Origin: UBA1413 sp964552955
GTDB taxonomy: Bacteria; Bacteroidota; Bacteroidia; Bacteroidales; Prolixibacteraceae
DNA: 64,000 nt
Assembly (NCBI GenBank): GCA_964552955.1
Contig: CAZKIU010000004.1
Coordinates: 1 to 64,000 of the forward strand
Reading direction: 5' to 3'
This document shows, one piece after another, positions 26,592 to 35,783 of this stretch. Within the stretch, counting starts at the first letter, position 1. The number at the start of each line of letters is the position of its first letter. The notes below the pieces were generated by a model. The model ran no database searches, was not told where the DNA came from, and saw nothing but the letters and a program-made list of their open reading frames with translations. The position numbers and the translations under genes were made by a program.

Positions 26592-27749
26592 ATGAAATCC
26601 AATCCGTTTTTTATGATATTTTTCCTGGTTGTTTTTGTGGTGTTGGCGCTTGTCAACCTCTATATTTATTACCGTACCCGGAACCTGTTTCCCGTGGAAC
26701 AACCCCTCAGGTGGGGGGTCATCCTGCTTTTCTGGCTGGTGGCATTAGGGTATTTGGCCGGAAGGATCCTGGAGCGCACCGGCGCTGAAGGGGTGGCAGA
26801 AGGACTCATCAAGGCGGGTTCTCTATGGCTGGGGGCCATGGTATACCTGACCTTGCTGTTCCTCCTGGCCGATCTGCTCAGGGGGGTCAGCCATATTCCC
26901 GGGCTCAGGGGTTTCTTTTCATTTGCGTGGGCCAGTGAGAAGGGCCGGTGGATCACGACAGGGGTTTACGGATTGACCGCCCTGATCCTGGTGGCGGGTT
27001 TTTTAAACGCCCGCCATCCCAAGGTAGTGCGGCAGCCCGTGGTGCTGGACAAGGTGGTGCCGGGAGGAACTTATAAGGCCCTCCTGGTCTCCGATATCCA
27101 CCTGGGCATCATGATCGCCAACGGTCGGCTGGGGCGGCTGGTAGAGCTGATGAACCGGCAGGAGGCCGATGTGATCCTGATGGCCGGCGATATCTTTGAT
27201 GAGGACCTGGGACCGGTGATCCGGAATAACCTGGGCGATTTGCTGAAGAACCTCCGGGCAAAGGACGGGGTTTATGCCATCCTGGGGAACCACGAGTTTT
27301 ACGGCCATGCGGGGGATGCCACCCGGTATCTCGAGAATCATAATATCAGGGTTTTACGTGACAGTGCGGTGACCTTACCTTCTGGAGTCGTCATCGCCGG
27401 GAGGGAGGAGCTCACCGGGGAGCGGATGTTTCAGAAAAAGCGGAAAAGCCTGCAGGAACTGCTGGCGGGCAACGATACCACCCATCCGGTCATTGTGATG
27501 GACCACCAGCCCTATCGCCTTGCGGAGGTGGCCCAAAATCCGGTCGACCTGCAGGTGTCGGGGCATACCCATCATGGCCAGCTCTGGCCTTTCAATTTCA
27601 TTACCAAAGCCATCTTTGAGATCAGCATGGGCTACGGTAAAATCGGGAATACCCATTTTTATGTCTCTCCCGGGGTAGGCACCTGGGGCCCGCCCATCCG
27701 CACCAGTTCCCGCTCCGAGGTCATCGTGCTGGAGATAACCGGAAAATAG
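26592..27749 (+). CDS. Membrane-anchored metallophosphoesterase
   Basis: A 385-residue protein. The N-terminal 140 residues hold four or so membrane helices (about 5-25, 40-58, 75-95, 118-138). The catalytic domain follows, with all calcineurin-like motifs: SDIHLG, AGDIFDE, GNHEFY, HQPY and SGHTHHGQ. The order and spacing match YkuE-like metallophosphoesterases, which act on phospholipid or UDP-sugar type substrates at the membrane; the substrate is unknown here. Neither neighbour shows an operon link. Confidence 0.9.
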   Translation: MKSNPFFMIFFLVVFVVLALVNLYIYYRTRNLFPVEQPLRWGVILLFWLVALGYLAGRILERTGAEGVAEGLIKAGSLWLGAMVYLTLLFLLADLLRGVSHIPGLRGFFSFAWASEKGRWITTGVYGLTALILVAGFLNARHPKVVRQPVVLDKVVPGGTYKALLVSDIHLGIMIANGRLGRLVELMNRQEADVILMAGDIFDEDLGPVIRNNLGDLLKNLRAKDGVYAILGNHEFYGHAGDATRYLENHNIRVLRDSAVTLPSGVVIAGREELTGERMFQKKRKSLQELLAGNDTTHPVIVMDHQPYRLAEVAQNPVDLQVSGHTHHGQLWPFNFITKAIFEISMGYGKIGNTHFYVSPGVGTWGPPIRTSSRSEVIVLEITGK

Positions 27750-27834
27750 TGGGTTAAGCAAATGTCGCAGGTAAGATATGTGATGTATATGTATAGAGTG
27801 ACCGAATCACAGATTCAGCCTTTGCTGCATGATA

Positions 27835-29004
27835 TTATTGTTTCAGGATTTCCTGGCCCAAAATATAATCCAGTCCGCAGACCACGACATTTTCCTTTAT
27901 AGGATAACTCCCTTCAATGAGCGAAACTACATACGTGCAGACCGGATTTAAAACTTCAAGGGATCTCCAGAAACCTTTGGTCAACTGCGGTGACGTGGAA
28001 GCTTTACATTCCACAGCCAGGATTTTACCTCCTTTAACCAATACCAAATCAATTTCATCACCTGTAGCTGTTCTGTAAAAGAAGGGGGACCAACCTTTCA
28101 GACCTGAAAGAATGTTTTCAATGACCAGGCCTTCCCAGGAAGCACCAAAAACAGGATGGCCAAGCAAATCATTGAAATCTTCAATTTGTAATATGCTGTT
28201 CAACAGGCCGGAATCCCTCACGTAAATCTTTGGAGATTTGACCAGCCGTTTCTTGACATTGATTTCATAAGGATAGAGGGTTCGAAAAATAAAAGTTTGG
28301 TCGAACAAATCGATATACCGTCTGATAGTCGGGTGAGTCAATGCCAGCGATTCACCCAGTTTTGAAGCGTTCAGCAATTGCCCCTGGTTATGGGCACACA
28401 TCATCAGCAGTCTCCGGAGTTGTAATCCCGGAATCTGAAATCCCAGTTGAGGAATGTCCCTTTCAAGGTAAGTACGGATGAAATTCTCCCGCCAGAGTTG
28501 ACTCTCCTCATCTGTTTTGCTCAGGTAGCTGTCAGGGTAACCTCCCCGGAACCAGAATTTCTGAAGGTCAAAACCTTGTTCACCATGAATTTCATCTAAG
28601 GTAAAAGGCGATAATTCCAAGATTCCAATCCTTCCGGCCAGCGATTCGGAGGACTGCCTGATCAGGTCACGGGAAGCTGATCCTAAAAGAATAAATCTTC
28701 CCGGCCTCCTGTTGCGGTCAATTACACTGCGTAAAACCGGGAAGATGTCAGGTAACAATTGTATCTCATCCAGGCAAATAGTTGCGTTCTCATTATAAGT
28801 GAAAAACAGAACCGGATCAGTAAGTTTATTGAGATCCCCCGGGTTTTGCAAATCCAGGTACAGAAACTCCGGAATTCTGTCAGAAAGCATTTTTGCAAGA
28901 GTCGATTTTCCACATTGCCGGGGTCCCAAAATGGCCACTGCCGGAAAAGCAGAAAGGTTCCGTAAAACAAAATCTTCAATCTTCCGGGGAATAAAATCAT
29001 GCAT
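27835..29004 (-). CDS. DUF4143-family AAA ATPase
   Basis: A 389-residue ATPase of the AAA_14/DUF4143 group. Walker A GPRQCGKS and Walker B ICLDEIQ lie in the N-terminal ATPase domain. Sensor-like LLGSASRDL follows. The DUF4143 region (about 190-370) ends with EIDLVL and VECKAS, resembling the D..ExK core of restriction-like nucleases. Such proteins are widespread in accessory regions of Bacteroidota with unproven function. A GTG nine codons upstream could extend the frame, but it overlaps the promoter -7 box, so the ATG at 29004 is the start. Lower GC than flanking genes and adjacency to a transposase gene suggest recent acquisition. Confidence 0.87.
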   Translation of the reverse strand: MHDFIPRKIEDFVLRNLSAFPAVAILGPRQCGKSTLAKMLSDRIPEFLYLDLQNPGDLNKLTDPVLFFTYNENATICLDEIQLLPDIFPVLRSVIDRNRRPGRFILLGSASRDLIRQSSESLAGRIGILELSPFTLDEIHGEQGFDLQKFWFRGGYPDSYLSKTDEESQLWRENFIRTYLERDIPQLGFQIPGLQLRRLLMMCAHNQGQLLNASKLGESLALTHPTIRRYIDLFDQTFIFRTLYPYEINVKKRLVKSPKIYVRDSGLLNSILQIEDFNDLLGHPVFGASWEGLVIENILSGLKGWSPFFYRTATGDEIDLVLVKGGKILAVECKASTSPQLTKGFWRSLEVLNPVCTYVVSLIEGSYPIKENVVVCGLDYILGQEILKQ

Positions 29005-29030
29005 TTTGAAAATTGTATTTTCAATTTGCA

Positions 29031-29061
29031 CAAATTTAGGACATCGTTTTCAATTTTCAAA
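29031..29061 (-). promoter_or_regulatory. Bacteroidota-type promoter for the DUF4143 ATPase gene
   Basis: On the minus strand TTTG (29061-29058), a 19-nt spacer and TAAATTTG (29038-29031) match the Bacteroidota -33/-7 consensus exactly. The start of transcription would lie near 29025, so translation must begin at the ATG at 29004 and not at the GTG at 29031. Confidence 0.72.
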
Positions 29062-29125
29062 GAGTCTCCCGGATTGTTTTTATGAAGTTGTAAATTTGAT
29101 TTACAAACCTCAAAAACATTAAATC

Positions 29126-29545
29126 ATGAGTTGGGTGAGAGCGTGGATCCATCTCGTTTTTTCAACAAAAGAGAGAATCCCATACATGGGTACGCATGAA
29201 GTGCGAAGGAAGATTATTGACCACATTTTTCAGAATGCCAAAGAAAAAGAGATCCTGATTTATTCAGTCAATGGCTACTCTGACCATTTACATTGTCTTT
29301 TTTTGCTGAACAGGGATCAAAGCATCAGTAAAGTTGCCCAATTGATCAAAGGAGAATCTGCATTTTGGATTAACAAGAACAAACTCCTGCATGATCATTT
29401 TGAATGGCAGGATGATTACTGGGCAGTAAGTGTAGGGGAAAATGATGTTCAAAGAGTGAAGAAGTATATCGCTTCTCAGGAAGAACATCACAGCAAGAGA
29501 TCATTCAGTGAGGAAATAGACACATTTCAATCAAATTGCAGTTGA
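29126..29545 (+). CDS. tnpA: IS200/IS605-family (Y1) transposase
   Basis: A 139-residue single-strand transposase or REP-associated tyrosine transposase. The HUH motif is HLH (residues 54-56, in DHLHCLF), and the nucleophile is probably Tyr114 in VKKYIASQEEHH. The N-terminus WVRAWIHLVFSTKERIPY is typical of the family. These enzymes move DNA as single strands by recognising hairpins near the element ends. The stop codon TGA (29543-29545) shares its last base with the start of a 38-nt palindrome. The protein appears full length and may be active. Confidence 0.88.
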   Translation: MSWVRAWIHLVFSTKERIPYMGTHEVRRKIIDHIFQNAKEKEILIYSVNGYSDHLHCLFLLNRDQSISKVAQLIKGESAFWINKNKLLHDHFEWQDDYWAVSVGENDVQRVKKYIASQEEHHSKRSFSEEIDTFQSNCS

Positions 29546-29582
29546 TCACATTGCAGTTGACTTAAGTCAACTGCAATGTGAT
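29545..29582. repeat. Perfect 38-nt palindrome after the transposase stop
   Basis: Arms of 19 nt (ATCACATTGCAGTTGACTT and its exact complement) meet with no loop. It lies between the convergent transposase and glutamine synthetase genes, has no T run, and is best read as the right-end hairpin of the IS200-like element. Confidence 0.8.
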
Positions 29583-29600
29583 TGATTAACTGCAATTTGA

Positions 29601-31249
29601 TCACTGGCAGTGGATATACTTTCTCACCAGCTCTCTTGTGGCTTCCTCATTCCCGGCCAGTTCCTGGCGCAGGTTTTCATCCTTGAAACTCCGCAGGTGG
29701 GCGAGGGTGTAATCGATGAGCCGGGCGGGGAAGATGCCGCGGGCTTCGAAGAGGTGGCGTTTGGCTTCCAGGCGGGTGGCTGACGCCACACAGGAGGCCG
29801 GGAGCTGCTCCAGTTTCCGGGCCTTGGGGTTGCCGTAGAGGCTTCCCTCGATGTAAAGTTCTTCGGCCATCTCCAGGGCGCCTTCCATTTCAATGCCATG
29901 TTCTGCCGCCACGATGAGTCCGGCAATGGTGAGGTGGATGTCGGCGCTGCCATCGGGGACCCTGAATTCGAAGGTTTGCTTGTTGGCTGTGGCAGGGACT
30001 TCGGGAGGATTCACCGGATTGGCGGTGGCCGCCATGCCGATGTTTCCCGTCCACCCCAGCGGCACACGCACCAGCGCCGACCGGTTGCGGGCACCCCAGC
30101 AGATGTTCGTGGGGGCCTCCTGGTGAGGCACCAGCCGCAGGTAGGAGGTGGGAATGGTATTCCCGAAGGCCGTCAGGGCATCGGCCATGTCGAGGATGCC
30201 GGCGATGGCCCTTTTCGACAGGTCGCTGATCTTGCCGTTCTCCAGCACCACATTTTTCCCCTCCTTCTCGAGCAACATGTGGAAATGAAGTCCGCTTCCG
30301 GCTTTGCCGGAAGTAATTTTCGGGGCAAAACTGATTTCGACACCCATCCGCTTGGCCAGCATCCGGAGCACCCATTTCCCGATGACCAACTGGTCGGCGG
30401 CCTCTTCGGGATCGGTGGGCAGAAACTCAATCTCGTGCTGCTCAAAGGCTTCATCCTCCTTGACGAAATTGCCCACCTCGGAATGACCGTATTTGATCAG
30501 TCCGCCGCACGTGGCAATCAGCTTCAGCGCCTCCTTGCGCATATCTTCAAATTTGGCAAAAGGCTCTGACTCGTGGTATCCCTTCTGGTCGGTGCCCTGG
30601 AAGAAGCCGGTTGACTTGCTGTTCACATAATACTCCAGTTCTCCCATGCATTTGAAGTCGAGTCCCGTGTTATTCCGGAACGCCCTGATGGCTTTCTNNN
30701 NNNNNNNNNNNNNNNNNNNNNNNNNNNNNNNNNNNNNNNNNNNNNNNNNNNNNNNNNNNNNNNNNNNNNNNNNNNNNNNNNNNNNNNNNNNNNNNNNCCC
30801 ATGCATTTGAAGTCGAGTCCCGTGTTATTCCGGAACGCCCTGATGGCTTTCTGCAGGATATATTCTGGGGAGAGTTCCAGTTGGTCTCCTGTGTGATCGA
30901 AAAAGGAACAAAGGATCTCCAGCGCAGGTTCCTCCGAAAAGGGATTGAGGAAGGCGGTGCGGTAGCGGGGCACCACGTACAGATCGCTGTTGCCCGTTTC
31001 CATGAAGGGAAAGAGGCTGGAGCCGTCAACCCGTTCCCCATAGGTGAGGATATCATAGAGGTGTTCCCTTCCGCTGATCACAAAATTGAGGGTTTTCAGC
31101 CGTCCGTCGCCGGCCACGTACCTGAAGTTGACCATGCTGATCCGCCGCTCTTCCACAAAACGGATAAGGTCCTCGCGGGTGAACTGTGCGGCAGGCTTGC
31201 CCAGATGCCTGACCAGTGGGTGGGGATGAAGATCGTACGATGTGTTCAT
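29601..31249 (-). CDS. glnA: Glutamine synthetase family protein, split only by an assembly gap
   Basis: Type I-like glutamine synthetase joining ammonia to glutamate with ATP. The 100-N run (30698-30797) is flanked by identical 55-bp copies. Removing the duplicate and N run restores a continuous 497-residue protein beginning MNTSYDLHPHPLVRHL. Family motifs include the beta-grasp N-terminal domain, GELEYYV (metal ligand Glu), EVGNF, the ATP-binding segment KITSGKAGSGLHFHM, NRSALVRVP and EFRVPDGSADIH. Bacteroidota often carry this variant of about 500 residues as well as the larger type III enzyme. I see no obvious adenylylation Tyr site. The gene ends next to the IS200-like palindrome. Confidence 0.9.
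30643..30852. other. Scaffold gap of 100 N with a 55-bp duplicated flank
   Basis: N run 30698-30797. The bases 30643-30697 equal 30798-30852. Same structure as the gap near 6.1 kb, so an assembly artefact rather than a duplication inside glnA. Confidence 0.93.
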
Positions 31250-31636
31250 AAGTCAAGATTGTTATGATCATTTTTTATATTTCTGGTTTCACATGGAACA
31301 TCCTTCTTTTTTATCATTCTGTTCTTCTTTGCTTGAGTGAAAGGATATTTTGCCTTGTGTGATGACCCTGTTTGTCGGTTTTATTGATGGGGCGAACATA
31401 CCATTTATAACATTCACAAAAACTGATTAACATCATAGGGAAAAGGATTCTGTCCATATGGATCCTGTTCAGGTTGGATCTATCCTGCGCTTTAGGTTTT
31501 TGACTGACAGCGAGGGATCACGCGGGGGCTTTCCTTATCGGGGGGTAACGGCTGTTCCCGGCGCCCTCGCGATTAAGAGAAGCCTCATTTTTTGTTATCT
31601 TGCACCATTGTTTCACACCGATAAAACTTTTTAGCC
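31250..31636. other. Intergenic region between glnA and GH42, 387 bp
   Basis: Divergent spacer that should contain both promoters. I see AT-rich stretches, a TATCTTG element near 31595 and a palindromic TCCATATGGA near 31457, but no gene, RNA gene or convincing full promoter. Confidence 0.5.
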
Positions 31637-33712
31637 ATGAAGAAGCACCTGGTCTCTCTATTACTATTTTTTTCGATTCTCACCCTGGAGGCCCAGACCC
31701 GTGACCAGTTCTTTCCCCCTTCCGATCTGACCACCGTGGGAGCCTATTACTATCCTGAACACTGGGATTCTTCGCAGTGGGAGAGGGATATCAAAAAGAT
31801 GGCCGATATGGGATTTGAATTCACCCATTTTGCAGAGTTTGCCTGGGCGCAACTGGAACCCGAAGAGGGCAGGTATGACTTTGCCTGGCTCGACAAGGCG
31901 GTGGCCCTGGCGGCCAAGTATAATTTGGGGGTGGTCATGTGCACCTCTACGGCAACACCTCCTGTATGGCTGACACGTAAGCATCCTGAGATTCTGATGA
32001 AAAACGAGGACGGCACCCTGTATGACCATGGCGGTCGGCAGCATGCCACCTTCAGTAGCCCCTATTACCGGGCGTATTCCCTGAAAATGGTGGAGGAACT
32101 GGCCCGCCACTACGGGAAGGATGCCCGCATTATCGGCTGGCAACTCGACAATGAGCCCCGGAAATTTATGGACTATGGTGACGATGCCCACCAACGTTTC
32201 CGGCTCTGGCTGAAGGAGAAGTACAAAACCATCGACGCGCTCAACAAAGCATGGGGAACCAGTTTCTGGAGTGCCCTCTACAGCAGTTTTGATCAGATCA
32301 ATATTCCGCGGCCCTCCCAGTGGGGGACCAACTATCACCAGCGCCTCGATCACAGCCGTTTTGCCGACCTGGAGACCTCCTCTTTCCTCGACGACCAGGC
32401 ACGGGTAATCCGCCAATATGCACTGCCATCACAATGGATCACCTCCAACTACATTCCCATGTACGATGCCGGGTATGTTGGCCAGAGTAAGGAACTCGAT
32501 TTTGTCTCCTATACCCGTTATATGGTTTATGGAAGCGATCACGGAATCGGCCGGAAGGGTTACCGTTTAGGGGAATATACCCGTATTGCCATGGCCAATG
32601 ATTTTTTCAGGCCAATGAAGGGGTATTACGGGGTGATGGAGTTGCAGCCGGGACAGGTGAACTGGGGCACGGTCAACTCCCAACCTTTGCCCGGGGCCGT
32701 CAGGCTGTGGCTCTGGCATGTCTTTGCCGGGGGAAGCAAATTCACCTGCACTTACCGCTTCAGGGCCCCCATCTACGGCTACGAACAGTATCATTATGGC
32801 ATCGTGGGTCCCGATGGGGTGACCCCCACACCGGGTGGTATGGAATTCAGTACGTTCATAAAGGAGATGGAGCTGCTGCGCAAAAATTACGACCCCAAGG
32901 CGAAGCTTCCTGTGAATTATCTGAAGCGGAAAACCGCCATTCTCTTCGATGCCGATAATGTGACCGCCATCAACATGAATCCCCAGACCCGTGAATGGAA
33001 TACTGAAGCGCACTTCCTGAAATATTACCGGGCCCTCAAGGCACTGGGGGCGCCCGTCGATTTTGTCAGGGACACCACCCGGTTAGAGGCGTATCCTGTG
33101 GTAATCGTTCCGGCCCTGCAGCAGATCAGCCTCCCGATGGTGGAGAAGCTGAAGGCTTATGTCAACGGGGGAGGCCATTTGGTGATGACGGTGCGGTCGG
33201 GCCATCAGGATCCCAATGGCCATCTCTGGGAGGCCCCTTTTGCGGCCCCAACCCGTGACCTGATCGGTGCTGATATCGCGTTCTACGACCTGCTGCCTTC
33301 CCATTCGCCCGATTCGGTGCTTTTCAACCGGAAGAAGTATGGCTGGACCAGCTGGGGAGAGATTCTCAAGCCCCATAGCGGGACTGATATCTGGGCGACC
33401 TTCACGGGCGATTTCTATGCCGGAAAGCCTGCCGTTACCCATTCGCGCCTGGGAAAGGGTACAGTCACTTATGTGGGCGTTGACAGCCGTTCGGGCGACC
33501 TGGAAAAGGAAATTATGCTGAAACTCTACCGCCAACTGAGGATTCCCGTCGAGAATTTTCCTCCCGGGGTGATCGTGGAATATCGTGATGGTTTCGGTAT
33601 TGCTATGAATTACAGCGATAAACCCTTTGAGATGACCCTTAGGGAGCAAGCCCGGATCATTACCGGCACCCGGGTGATCAATCCCGGAAGCCTGGTGGTG
33701 TGGAAAGAGTGA
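31637..33712 (+). CDS. GH42 beta-galactosidase, exported
   Basis: A 691-residue family 42 beta-galactosidase. A cleavable signal peptide (MKKHLVSLLLFFSILTLEAQ) places it in the periplasm or outside. The TIM-barrel carries the acid/base Glu173 in WQLDNEP and the nucleophile Glu335 in GVMELQPGQVNWG. The middle trimerisation-like domain (about 420-620) and small C-terminal beta domain complete the GH42 layout. It cleaves terminal beta-galactosides, for instance from pectic or arabinogalactan side chains. It is near, though not co-transcribed with, the GH78/DUF1080/Gfo-Idh cluster. The final codons VVWKE are echoed by repeats after the stop. Confidence 0.92.
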   Translation: MKKHLVSLLLFFSILTLEAQTRDQFFPPSDLTTVGAYYYPEHWDSSQWERDIKKMADMGFEFTHFAEFAWAQLEPEEGRYDFAWLDKAVALAAKYNLGVVMCTSTATPPVWLTRKHPEILMKNEDGTLYDHGGRQHATFSSPYYRAYSLKMVEELARHYGKDARIIGWQLDNEPRKFMDYGDDAHQRFRLWLKEKYKTIDALNKAWGTSFWSALYSSFDQINIPRPSQWGTNYHQRLDHSRFADLETSSFLDDQARVIRQYALPSQWITSNYIPMYDAGYVGQSKELDFVSYTRYMVYGSDHGIGRKGYRLGEYTRIAMANDFFRPMKGYYGVMELQPGQVNWGTVNSQPLPGAVRLWLWHVFAGGSKFTCTYRFRAPIYGYEQYHYGIVGPDGVTPTPGGMEFSTFIKEMELLRKNYDPKAKLPVNYLKRKTAILFDADNVTAINMNPQTREWNTEAHFLKYYRALKALGAPVDFVRDTTRLEAYPVVIVPALQQISLPMVEKLKAYVNGGGHLVMTVRSGHQDPNGHLWEAPFAAPTRDLIGADIAFYDLLPSHSPDSVLFNRKKYGWTSWGEILKPHSGTDIWATFTGDFYAGKPAVTHSRLGKGTVTYVGVDSRSGDLEKEIMLKLYRQLRIPVENFPPGVIVEYRDGFGIAMNYSDKPFEMTLREQARIITGTRVINPGSLVVWKE

Positions 33713-33817
33713 CCGGCGGATTTGTCTAATGAACAAGGGCCTTTATTCAGTCAGGAACCCTCATGGTGTGGAAAGAGGAACAGCCGGGACCTCTCTTGGT
33801 GTGGAAAGAGGAACAGC
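33696..33817 (+). repeat. Three copies of a 14-bp repeat spanning the GH42 stop
   Basis: TGGTGTGGAAAGAG occurs at 33696 (encoding the end of GH42), 33764 and 33797. The last two copies share seven more bases (GAACAGC) and are spaced 33 bp apart. Confidence 0.75.
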
Positions 33818-33867
33818 ATGATTGTTCCCGATGTCCGGGGGGAAGCCCTTCCTGCAGAAATAAGCTG

Positions 33868-33895
33868 TTGCGGCAATGATAATTCCCTATTTTTG
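33868..33895 (+). promoter_or_regulatory. Candidate promoter of the pseudouridine synthase gene
   Basis: TTG at 33868 and TATTTTTG at 33888-33895 (a perfect TAnnTTTG) are 17 nt apart. Transcription would begin near 33901, which rules out the in-frame ATG at 33876 and supports 33927 as the start codon. Confidence 0.5.
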
Positions 33896-33926
33896 CAAGT
33901 TGAAAGAAAGTACAAAAAATCCACTG

Positions 33927-34829
33927 ATGGAAAAAAAAGAGAAGAGTCGCTCACGCCGGAATAGCCCCGATCCGGTGTTTACTGTAGGCGAGGCTGGGAC
34001 GCTGATGCCTTTTCTGCTGGCTGCCATGCCCCACAAAAACAGGGACAACATCAAGAGCTATCTCCGCAATAAACAGGTACTGGTCGACGGCCAGCCGGTT
34101 TCGCAATTCAACCAGTCACTTCAACCCGGGCAACAGGTTACCATTACCCGCAACAAGATTGCCCCGGCTAAGACCTACCGCGGAATTTCCATCGTTTATG
34201 AAGACAATGACATTATTGTTATCGACAAGCATGCGGGGGTTCTCTCGGTGGCTACCGACAACCGGGAGAAGTTCACAGCTTACAGCCTTCTCTGGGACCA
34301 TGTGAAAAGCAACCAGCCCGATGGTAAAATTTTCATTGTCCACCGCCTGGACCGGGAGACTTCGGGGCTGCTGATTTTCAGCAAGAGTGCCCGTGTTCAG
34401 AAGCTCCTGCAGAAGTCGTGGAATGAGATCATCAGGGAGAGGAGCTACGTAGCCCTGGCCGAGGGGGTGGTGAATCCTCCGGCAGGGGATATCAGTTCCT
34501 ACCTGAAGGAGAGCCCTTCCAGGGTGGTTTACTCCTCTAAGGAGGAAGGGGATGGCCGCTGGTCGGTCACTCATTATGAAACCCTGAAAAATGTTCCCGG
34601 GTATAGCCTGTTGAAGCTGAGCCTGCAGACGGGAAGGAAAAACCAGATCAGGGTTCATCTGGCGGATATCGGTCATCCGGTGGCGGGGGATAAGAAATAC
34701 GGGGCAGCCACCAACCCATTGGGGCGCCTTGGATTGCATGCCACGGTGCTGGCTTTCCGACACCCTGTCACCGGCAGGGAAATGCGTTTTGAACTGCCTG
34801 TTCCCCGGAAATTCCACGAGGTGGTGTGA
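33927..34829 (+). CDS. RluA-family pseudouridine synthase
   Basis: A 300-residue RNA pseudouridine synthase. An S4-like domain (about residues 20-75, DNIKSYLRNKQVLVDGQPV) is followed by the catalytic domain with HRLDRETSGLL, whose Asp is the family nucleophile, and the C-terminal motif RKNQIRVHL with GHPVAGDKKYG. RluA/C/D members modify uridines in rRNA or tRNA; the exact site cannot be assigned. The charged N-terminus MEKKEKSRSRRN starts at an ATG located just past the predicted promoter. Confidence 0.9.
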   Translation: MEKKEKSRSRRNSPDPVFTVGEAGTLMPFLLAAMPHKNRDNIKSYLRNKQVLVDGQPVSQFNQSLQPGQQVTITRNKIAPAKTYRGISIVYEDNDIIVIDKHAGVLSVATDNREKFTAYSLLWDHVKSNQPDGKIFIVHRLDRETSGLLIFSKSARVQKLLQKSWNEIIRERSYVALAEGVVNPPAGDISSYLKESPSRVVYSSKEEGDGRWSVTHYETLKNVPGYSLLKLSLQTGRKNQIRVHLADIGHPVAGDKKYGAATNPLGRLGLHATVLAFRHPVTGREMRFELPVPRKFHEVV

Positions 34830-35001
34830 ACGCACTGCCCCGTGAAACAGGTCCTCCTGATTTTAGCGGCCTTCATTCCTGGATAACGGCTCTCCCTACA
34901 GGATTTTTCTGATCTTCAGGATTCCCAAAGGGATGTACGGAAGTAAAGGCCGGCCATTTCTGTACCGATAAATCCATTATTCATTAACAAGCAATTTTAC
35001 T

Positions 35002-35781
35002 ATGGCAATGAAGTCCGGGAAAAGTAAAGATGGTCCTTTTACGGTGGTGATCACGGGTGGGGCCCAGGGGATAGGCCGGGTGATGGCCGGAGCATTCCTG
35101 GCGGAAGGATACCGGGTGGCTGTTTGGGATAACGATATAGAGGCGGTGAAAGAGGAGCAGGAACGAATGGCGCAGGAAGGAAACTATATGGCATGGGTTT
35201 GTGATGTAGCCATGGAAGAGGAGGTAGAGCGGGCAGTGCAGGCTACCCTGGCCCACTTCGGAAGGATTGACGTACTGGTGAACAACGCAGCCACGGAGGC
35301 CAACAAACCCATTGCGGTGTTACAGCCCGTAGAGTGGCGCCGGGTGCTGGAAGTCAACCTCACCGGGCCTTTTCTCTGTACCCGGGCCTGCGAGGCTGAG
35401 TTGCGCAAAAATTGTGGCAGGGTCATTAATATCTGTTCCACGCGGGCGTTCCAGTCGGAACGCGATACTGAAGCCTATTCGGCATCGAAGGGAGGGGTGT
35501 ATGCCCTGACTCATGCCCTGGCCATCAGCCTCAGTCCCGATGTCAGAGTGAATAGCATCAGCCCGGGCTGGATTGATGTCTCCGCTATCAGAAAACGCTC
35601 CCGGGCACGTCAGGCCTCGGTGACTTTTGAAGACCATGCCCAGCACCCCGCGGGGAAGGTGGGGGAAGGGGAGGATATCGCCCGGATGGCACTTTTTCTG
35701 GCCGACCACCGGAATAGCTTCATCACCGGCCAGAATTTCATCGTCGACGGGGGGATGACCCGCAAAATGATTTACTTGTAA
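35002..35781 (+). CDS. SDR-family oxidoreductase
   Basis: A 259-residue short-chain dehydrogenase/reductase. Cofactor motif TGGAQGIG at 18-25, NNAA after the fourth strand, the catalytic Ser in NICST, and YSASK with the Tyr and Lys. The acidic residue after beta-2 (WDND) suggests NAD(H) over NADP(H). The C-terminal GQNFIVDGGMTRKM is typical of the classical subfamily. The substrate is not predictable. The two upstream codons (MAM) offer alternative starts at 35002 or 35008. It is convergent with the histidine kinase gene, with 2 bp between stops. Confidence 0.9.
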   Translation: MAMKSGKSKDGPFTVVITGGAQGIGRVMAGAFLAEGYRVAVWDNDIEAVKEEQERMAQEGNYMAWVCDVAMEEEVERAVQATLAHFGRIDVLVNNAATEANKPIAVLQPVEWRRVLEVNLTGPFLCTRACEAELRKNCGRVINICSTRAFQSERDTEAYSASKGGVYALTHALAISLSPDVRVNSISPGWIDVSAIRKRSRARQASVTFEDHAQHPAGKVGEGEDIARMALFLADHRNSFITGQNFIVDGGMTRKMIYL

Positions 35782-35783
35782 TT

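Larger units (their letters stand above)
29088..29600 (+). mobile_element. IS200/IS605-like single-gene element with terminal hairpins
   Basis: The transposase gene (29126-29545) is bounded on the left by the hairpin TTGTAAAT-TTG-ATTTACAA (29088-29106) and on the right by a nested inverted repeat: a perfect 38-nt palindrome (29545-29582) inside an outer pair TCAAATTGCAGTT (29531-29543) and AACTGCAATTTGA (29588-29600). Subterminal hairpins without terminal inverted repeats are what IS200/IS605 transposases recognise. Exact cleavage sites cannot be set from one copy. No tnpB gene is present. Confidence 0.6.

Noticed and set aside
29091..29098. TAAATTTG as a promoter of the transposase gene
   Set aside because: It lies inside the left-end hairpin and no -33 box is spaced correctly. 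A chance match remains as likely as a real promoter.
30623..30852. Apparent frameshifted or duplicated glutamine synthetase
   Set aside because: Same assembly artefact. Both halves join in frame after removal of one copy and the N run.
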